Program-made: the position numbers and the translations under genes | From: Brachypodium distachyon | Lineage: Eukaryota; Streptophyta; Magnoliopsida; Poales; Poaceae | Direction of reading: 5' to 3' | Length of the DNA stretch: 64,000 bases | Assembly (NCBI RefSeq): GCF_000005505.3 | Contig: NC_016131.3 | Coordinates: 33,471,001-33,535,000, forward strand | Notes under the pieces: model-generated | The model's database searches: none | What the model was told of the DNA's origin: nothing | Seen by the model: only the letters and a program-made list of their open reading frames with translations | Shown: in pieces, positions 58,201 to 64,000 of the stretch | How positions within the stretch are numbered: position 1 is the first letter of the stretch | Layout of the letters: each line of letters opens with the position of its first letter

Positions 58201-59158
58201 CGAGGTGACAAAAATGCACATAAACAATGGTTCTTTGATGTGCACAGTTTGATTATGTTTATTGACACAAATTCGACAATGTTAACTAAAACTTTGATAT
58301 GCAGGCAAGGGTATCCTATCTGGACTTCTTGTTGGCAGAGAACACGCTGACAGACGAGCAATTGACGATGCTGGTATGGGAGGAAGTCATAGAGGCTGCA
58401 GATACCACTTTGGTCACTACCGAGTGGGCTATGTACGAGCTTGCCAAAAACCCAGAAATACAGGTAAGCTAGCTAGCGTTGAAAATTTTGTGCCTCCTGG
58501 TCTCCTGGAGGCATAAATTTTTAATCAGATATTTCTTGGGCTCTTGGCACATCAGGATCGTCTCTACCGGGAAATCCAGGATGTGTGCGGAGACGAGAAG
58601 GTCACGGAGGATCACCTGCCTCGGCTGCCGTACCTGAATGCCGTGTTCCACGAGACGCTGCGGCTCCATTCTCCTGTCCCACTGGTGCCTCCAAGGCTCG
58701 TCCATGAGCCCACCAGGCTGGCCGGCTATGACATCCCAACCGGCACAGAGGTAGGCAATTGATCACAGCGCAATGACATCAACATTAACATGAAGTCTTG
58801 CTTGCTGAGCTTCCTGAACCGAATTGCTCAATTATGATAGATCATCATCAATTTGTACGGGTGTAACATGAACAAGGAGGACTGGGACGAACCGAAGGAG
58901 TGGAAGCCGGAGAGGTTCTTGGACGGGAGCTTCAATGCTGCGGATATGTACAAGACCATGTCGTTCGGAGCTGGTAGGAGAGTCTGCGCCGGGAGCCTGC
59001 AAGCGACGAACATCTCTTGCACCGCCATTGCTCGGTTCGTGCAGGAGTTTGCCTGGAGGCTGAAGGAGGGCGATGAGGACAAGGTGGACACCGTCCAGCT
59101 CACCAACTACAAGCTCCACCCACTGTTTGTGCATCTCTCACCAAGAGGGGGGAAGTAA
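55209..59158 (+). CDS. CYP701A: ent-Kaurene oxidase, cytochrome P450 CYP701A (gene 2)
   Basis: Eight exons encode 487 residues: 55209-55281, 56039-56199, 57444-57605, 57709-57849, 57950-58204, 58305-58463, 58556-58750 and 58841-59158. All introns are GT-AG. Exons 2-7 have exactly the lengths of gene 1 and the last differs by one codon, so they are tandem duplicates. It retains the proline hinge ([20 protein letters not shown]), [16 protein letters not shown] and [10 protein letters not shown] with the haem cysteine at residue 431. The first exon is only 24 residues ([20 protein letters not shown]), 26 fewer than gene 1 upstream of the hinge, so the membrane anchor is about ten residues long. 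That may alter envelope/ER targeting, or another first exon (49,954) may be used. Confidence 0.88.
55830..55924. mobile_element. Stowaway-like MITE in kaurene oxidase gene 2 intron 1
   Basis: A hairpin starts CTCCCTCCGATCGATAAC after TA and ends GTGGATCGGAGGAAGTG, with the centre ACTAATTTAGTACAAAGTTG. The right-hand TA has degraded. Confidence 0.65.
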
Positions 59159-60329
59159 AAGGCAGTCAGATAATGAACAGGCAAGAACTAGATGTTCCAA
59201 TTACTTTGGCCAAACAAGACACAGGTTTATTAGGGCTGAAGTTTGATACATGCGATGCATGACTTGTACCATTTGATTTTTGTTACTCGGTCCAGCGTGA
59301 CTTGACTTTTTGTACTTGTTAAACTCAGAACTTCAATAAGATGATTGTATGCATTGTTCCATGCGGTGGCAAGAGACACATTATCCTTTTTCAAAAAATA
59401 ATGCCTGCCTAAACAGCGTCAAGAGTCCTTTTTCTCGATGCAGCACCCTCGAGCATGGATGCTCAATAAAAACATAAATAATTTGAAATAAATATTCAGG
59501 AAGGGAATTTGCCAGATTTTGGAGGGGTGAATAAATGATACCTGTCTAAACAGCCTCAACAGCACCTTTTCAGCTCAATCACATAAAGGGATTCATAGAT
59601 CCCAAACACCTGAAATCAAAATAGAACAACACTAAGAAAATTGTAGCATAGAAGACAAACCTGAACAGTTAGATCAAAGGAGAAGAAACTTGAGTTACAT
59701 GTGTTATAGTTTACCATTTATTCATTTGGTATAGTCTGAACAGTTACATTTGGTAATAGTTTCAACCAATTTACACTCCCGGTGTTAAACCTAAGCTGAA
59801 TAAAAGGAAGCACGCTTATCTTTCTTACGATCTTATTTCACCAAGTCGAAATAAAATATGTAGGTGATGCCTGATTGCCAGTTCTGTTTACATTCTCTTC
59901 CTGCGCTACCAATGTCACGTATGCTTCCTATATGCACTATGCTCCATCCATGGATGCATATTTAGCAAGGCAAGCAGCTAAGCTCCATCGATGGATGCAC
60001 ATCCACAAGGCCATCATCTAAGCTGAAATAAAGAATCAGATTTCAAGACATGTCCATGGACAGAGATATAAACTAAGCTAACATTTCAAACAAAGAAAAT
60101 GGCACACTGCTGACCCCTTCTCCTTATCAAAACACTGGAAGGCAAATGAGGGAGATGAGGAAACACGGTAATCGGCATAATTGTTGGCTGGGCATAACTT
60201 AATAAATAGAATATATTTCTCCAGCAAAACAAATATCACTAAGAAGTCAAGCAGGTTACCTTTTTTGAGAGAGATCCAAGCAGGTTACTATGACACCATA
60301 TAATTCATCTTCCGTGAGGCACCAAAAAC
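59159..60329. other. No gene recognised
   Basis: This is the 3' flank of gene 2 followed by AT-rich intergenic DNA up to the broken end of the Gypsy element. Nothing was found beyond a possible polyadenylation region after 59,158. Confidence 0.4.
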
Positions 60330-60566
60330 TCACATATAATTGTTGAATGCGGCATTGGCTAGTGCTGTCGGCCAGTAGAACCCGTGCCGGAACGCTTTCC
60401 CAGCTAGTGCTCTGGAGGCCACATGGTGCGAGCATGTGCCTCAATGTATATCCTCCAGCAACGTGTGCCCTTTCTCCCGGGGCACGCATGTGAGCATGAC
60501 TCCATTAGGACGCCTCCGGTAGAGTTCTCCGTCCACCAGGGCGTACATCTTGAATTGCCGGGCTAC

Positions 60567-61700
60567 TCACTCCGCGGCAATGTCTTCCTCCGAGAGGGTC
60601 CCGTCCCTAAGGTAGCGAATAATATCCGTCCCCCAGGGTGGTGGCTCCCGGCTAGTGTATGCCACCAACTTGGCGGCATGGTCCCCCGCAGCTGCAGGGT
60701 CACCTTGAGTTGCCGGAGGGGATGCCCCGGCAACTGTCTTGGGGTCGACAGAGGGCTTTGACTGCCTCCACACGAACACCACAGGAGGCACCTTGATGCG
60801 TTCCGCTGCCCATTTGGACAGTTCATCCGCAACAAAGTTGTCCTTGCGCTTTACGTGCTCGAACCGAAGTCCTTTGAACTTGGACTCCAATTTTCGCACT
60901 TCCTCCACGTACGCTGCCATCTGAGGGCAGTCGTAGTCCTTGTTTACCTGGTTGATCACGAGTTGGGAGTCCCCGCGAACAACCAAGCGCTTGATGTCGA
61001 GGACGATTGCCGCGCGCAGCCCGGCAAGTAGTCCCTCGTACTCCGCTGTGTTGTTGGTGAAGTTGAGCTGTATCACGAACTTGAGCTGGTCTCCAGTGGG
61101 CGACTCGATCACCACTCCAGCACCGGTGCCCTGCAAGCAGAAGGCGCCATCGAAGTACTCGTCCAATCTGCCGGGAAGGCTCGCTTCCGGCTCTTCTTCC
61201 TCTATGCTTGTCGATGTCCACTCCGCGACGAAGTCAGCGGGAGCGGTACTATTGATGCTCTTGGTGTTTGCGAAATGCAGCCCGAACTCTGCTAACTCCA
61301 TCGTCCACTCGGCCACCCTTCCGGTGGCTTCACGGTTAGTGAGGGCCCTCTCCAGGCAGAACCGCGACACCAGCGTGATGCTGTGTGCCTGAAAGTAATG
61401 GCGCAGCTTTCTTGAAGCGAGCAGGATCCCGAGCAAAAGCTTCTGGACCTGCGGGTACCGTACCCGGGCATCGCGCAGCACCGTGCTAACGAAGTACACG
61501 GGATGCTCCACTAGTCGCTTGCGGGGGGCAGTTTGTATAGGCTGTCCCTCGGATCCAGGGGCAGAGGAGGTACCTGGGGGTTCCTTCAGCTCGCCGGGAG
61601 CCCCCGACCCTTCCGTCTCAGCCCCCGGGACTTGCTCTTCCCTCTCGGCAACGAGCCCGGAGCTCACTACCTGGTCCGTCGCTGCCAGGTATAGCAGCAC
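60567..61700 (-). pseudogene. Gypsy RNase H plus archaeal-type RNase H domain
   Basis: The frame starts within RT-proximal RNase H (LLYLAATDQVVSS; EHPVYFVSTVLRDARVRYPQ), continues with FVAEWTS, and then carries the additional RNase H text EYFDGAFCLQGTGAGVV ... NFTNNTAEYEGLLAGLRAA ... GDSQLVINQV. The second RNase H is characteristic of the Tat lineage. It is one frame off from the RT part, so a frameshift near 61,690 separates them. Confidence 0.75.
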
Positions 61701-62529
61701 GCTTGCCCGGCTTGGGGGCGACGAGGACCGGCGGCGATTTCAGGTATCTCTTCAAGTCCTGGAATGCCGCTTCCGCCTCGGGAGTCCAATTGATTGGACC
61801 CTTCTTCTTCATCACCTTGAAGAAAGGCAGAGCTCGCTCGCCCAGCCTTGATATGAAACGCCCAAGCGTCGCAACGCACCCGTTGAGGCGCTGGACGTCT
61901 TTGACCTTGCGGGGTGCCTCCATCTTCTTGATCGCCTCGATCTTCCGTGCGTTGGATTCGATTCCCCTGTGAGAGACCAAGAAGCCCAACAAGTGCCTCG
62001 AGTCCACACCGAACGTGCACTTCTCGGGGTTAAGCTTGAGCTTGATCCTGCGGAGGTTCTCGAACGTCTCCTGCAGGTCGCCGACGAGAGAGTCCCTATG
62101 CCATGACTTGACGACGATATCATCCATGTAGGCCTCGATATTCTGGCCTAGCTGGGGTCCCAGACACTCGCGCAAGCTGCGCTGAAATGTCGAGCCCGCG
62201 TTCTTCCACGCGAAAGGCATGCACGTGTAACAGCAGCAGCCAACCGGGGTGATAAACGTTGTTCTCTCCTCGTCTTCGACTGCCATCTTAATCTGATGGT
62301 AGCCGGAGAAGGCATCTAGAAAGCACAAAGACTCACAACTTGCTGTAGAATCTACTATTTGATCGATTCGGGGTACAAGGAAGGGGTCCTTAGGGCATGC
62401 ATGATTAAGATCAGTAAAATCTACACACATGCGCAATTTATTTCCAGCCTTAGGGACTACAACAGGGTTCGCTAACCAAGTGGGGTACAACACTTCCCTG
62501 ATTGCCCTAGCGTTCTTGAGCTTCTCCAC
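61618..62529 (-). pseudogene. Gypsy reverse transcriptase domain
   Basis: Conserved blocks are WLANPVVVPKAGNKLRMCVD, FLDAFSGYHQIKM, the catalytic AYMDDIVVKS, and LNPEKCTFGV. It is in the same frame as the protease ORF to its right, separated only by in-frame TAG codons, which implies one former polyprotein. Confidence 0.85.
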
Positions 62530-62712
62530 TTCCTATTGGATGATGTCTTTGCGTTCTTGTGCTTGGCAGCGAACCTTCTACTTGATGGGCCACGCATCCG
62601 GCCGCACCGCCAGCCGATGCTCGATCACCTCCCTAGGGACTCCGGCAAGATCTGACAGCTCACAAGCGAACACGTCAGAGTTCTCCCAGAGGAAGGCGAT
62701 GAGGGCGCTTTC

Positions 62713-63906
62713 CTATTTGTCACCGAGGCTCGCACCGATGGAAACGGTGCGTGCCTCGTTGCCGGCATGCAGGGGCACCTTCTTGACCTTGGTGCCCTCC
62801 TCCTTCAGCTTCGTGCCCTTGCTTACGCGTGGGCCGGAGCTGGAGCTGCCCCTGGCATTCTGTCCAGGAGCGGCTCGCGCCTTCTTCTGTGCGGTTTGTT
62901 CACCTACAAGTGGATCCTCACTCCCGGCAACATCGTAGTCGCGGGATCCGCCACTGCGGAGGTCTTCACTACCTCGCCCATGCACCAAGCAGCGTCCTTC
63001 AGGTCGCACTTGATGGAGAGTACGCCGTACGTTGACAGCATCTTCATCACGCCATAGGCGCAATGGGTTGCCGCCATGAACTTGATCAGCGTTGGCCGAC
63101 CAATGATCCCGTTGTATGCAAACGGGGTGTGAGAGCCACATCGAAAACAATGTGCTCACTCCGGAACCGAAGGTCACCGGGAGCATGATTCGCCCCATGG
63201 GCTGCACCACTCCGGGGTTGATCCCTCGGAACGGGTCGGTGGGCCTCATCTGCTCCAGGGGCAGCTGAAGCTTTTCCACCAGCTTGGCGGACAACAGGTT
63301 GAGGTTTGCCCCGCTGTCCACCAGTATTTTGGTCACCGTCACATTGTTTATGATCGGCAACACGACGAGGGGGAGTATCCCTGAACCCAAGGGACGGATC
63401 GGGTGATCGTCCGAGTTGAAGGTGATCGGCACATGCGACCACCTCAACGGCTGTTGCGCCTCCACACTGGGGAGGAGGGCGCAGACCTCACGCGTAAGCC
63501 GCTTCACGGCAGCGCGAGACGTGAGAGCGTACACTCCCCCGTGAATGCAGGCGACGTCGCGGGGCTCCTGGAAACCGGGCTCGTCGGCGTCGTCGCTGCA
63601 GTCATCCTCATGCTGTTTGGCGCGAGGCTTGTCGCGTCCCCGGGGAGGCCGGTCCTTGCCGCCGCGGGCTTGACCGCGACCCCCCCCCCCCGGGTTCTCC
63701 TTTGTCGCCGCCGTCCGCACCCCGGCCTGCCCCGCCGCGGGGTTGTTCGGGTAGTCCCGGGAGAGGTGCCCGATGTCCCCGCAGTGGAAGCAAGCCCCGG
63801 CAGCGTGGCGCTCCTCGTGGCGCTGCTCGCACTTCTCCTTGATGGTCTGGAGAGTGCGGCAGTCCTGCGCGTCGTGGGTGGCATTGGTGTGGATGGGGCA
63901 GCGCAC
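62713..63906 (-). pseudogene. Gypsy gag C-terminus and aspartic protease
   Basis: A knuckle CFHCGDIGHLSRDYP lies near residues 39-53, in which the last cysteine of the CCHC motif is replaced by tyrosine. The protease motif ILVDSGANLNLL is near residues 190-205. After about residue 247 the frame reads non-typical text while the expected continuation (RSEHIVFDVAL) appears in another frame, so two compensating shifts are likely. The gag start lies outside the window. Confidence 0.7.
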
Positions 63907-64000
63907 GGCCGCGGCTGGCTTGCTACCCGATGCCCCCCCGACGCCGCCTTCTTGGTGGGCCTTTGGGGAGCCCCCGGCTCTGCGGCAACCACTTGCTTCC

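Larger units (their letters stand above)
60330..64000 (-). mobile_element. Gypsy (Tat-like) LTR retrotransposon body, truncated, running off the right edge
   Basis: Order on the minus strand: gag zinc knuckle, protease, reverse transcriptase, RNase H with a second archaeal-type RNase H, and the start of integrase (zinc-binding histidines near 60,400) where it breaks off at about 60,330. No LTR or primer site is in the window; the 5' part lies beyond 64,000. Damage includes in-frame TAG codons at about 62,713, 62,580 and 62,535 and frameshifts in the protease-linker and near 61,690. Confidence 0.85.

Noticed and set aside
60256..60489. 77-codon minus-strand frame at the end of the Gypsy element as a separate gene
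   Set aside because: It overlaps the broken start of the integrase region in a different frame and has no recognisable content.
1..64000. CRISPR arrays, operons, prophage or bacterial defence systems
   Set aside because: The window has spliced plant genes and plant transposons throughout, and no regular direct-repeat/spacer pattern of the CRISPR type was seen.
1..64000. tRNA, rRNA or microRNA genes
   Set aside because: No sequence with convincing tRNA A/B boxes or rRNA text was noticed. The MITE hairpins could give rise to small RNAs, but nothing distinguishes them as microRNA precursors.

Overview
This is a eukaryotic plant nuclear window, most likely from a Triticeae or other Pooideae grass. 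The genes have many short introns with GT-AG borders and GC-rich first exons. The intergenic space is packed with grass transposons: Stowaway MITEs starting CTCCCTCCGT, a Copia solo LTR beginning TGTTGGAAATATGCCC, a LINE and a Gypsy element. From memory, rice chromosome 6 carries an ent-kaurene oxidase cluster close to a class IV histone deacetylase, so the window looks syntenic to it (Triticeae group 7 would be expected). That placement is inference.

Region 1 (1-20.35 kb) is a large, aged inverted duplication around a single-copy spacer. The left arm (about 170-6910) carries a PP2C phosphatase gene (+, 856-1794) and two decayed, tandem minus-strand fragments of a DxD glycosyltransferase gene. 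The right arm (about 14,460-20,345) carries an intact 7-exon glycosyltransferase gene (+, 14,558-17,324) and a second PP2C gene (-, 18,548-19,486). The spacer holds an intact 13-exon HDA2-type histone deacetylase (-, 10,695-14,218), head-to-head with the glycosyltransferase 339 bp away. The two PP2C copies sit in 1,869-bp blocks (644-2512 and 17,830-19,698) in which I found no difference by eye. On both sides the homology continues but is clearly diverged. This looks like recent gene conversion (or an assembly error) laid over an old duplication.

Region 2 (20.4-25.4 kb) has transposon debris, a third copy of the PP2C upstream sequence, and three tandem copies of a roughly 340-bp unit. Region 3 (25.5-28.4 kb) is an intact 7-exon bHLH041-type transcription factor with a 15-nt microexon (minus strand). 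Region 4 (28.6-41 kb) has a 140-bp degenerate repeat, a 778-bp element with an 11-bp target duplication, and a LINE (31,323-40,903) flanked by a 16-bp target duplication. The LINE is itself hit by a 1,327-bp Copia solo LTR with a 5-bp target duplication.

Region 5 (41.6-59.2 kb) is an ent-kaurene oxidase (CYP701A) tandem cluster for gibberellin-type diterpenoid oxidation. It has two full 8-exon genes (43,846-49,304 and 55,209-59,158), each preceded by an orphan but open first exon (41,678 and 49,954). Region 6 (60.3 kb to the right edge) is a decayed minus-strand Gypsy polyprotein that runs out of the window.

All exon borders were read by eye from splice consensus, reading phase and family similarity. 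No alignment, search or transcript data was available.
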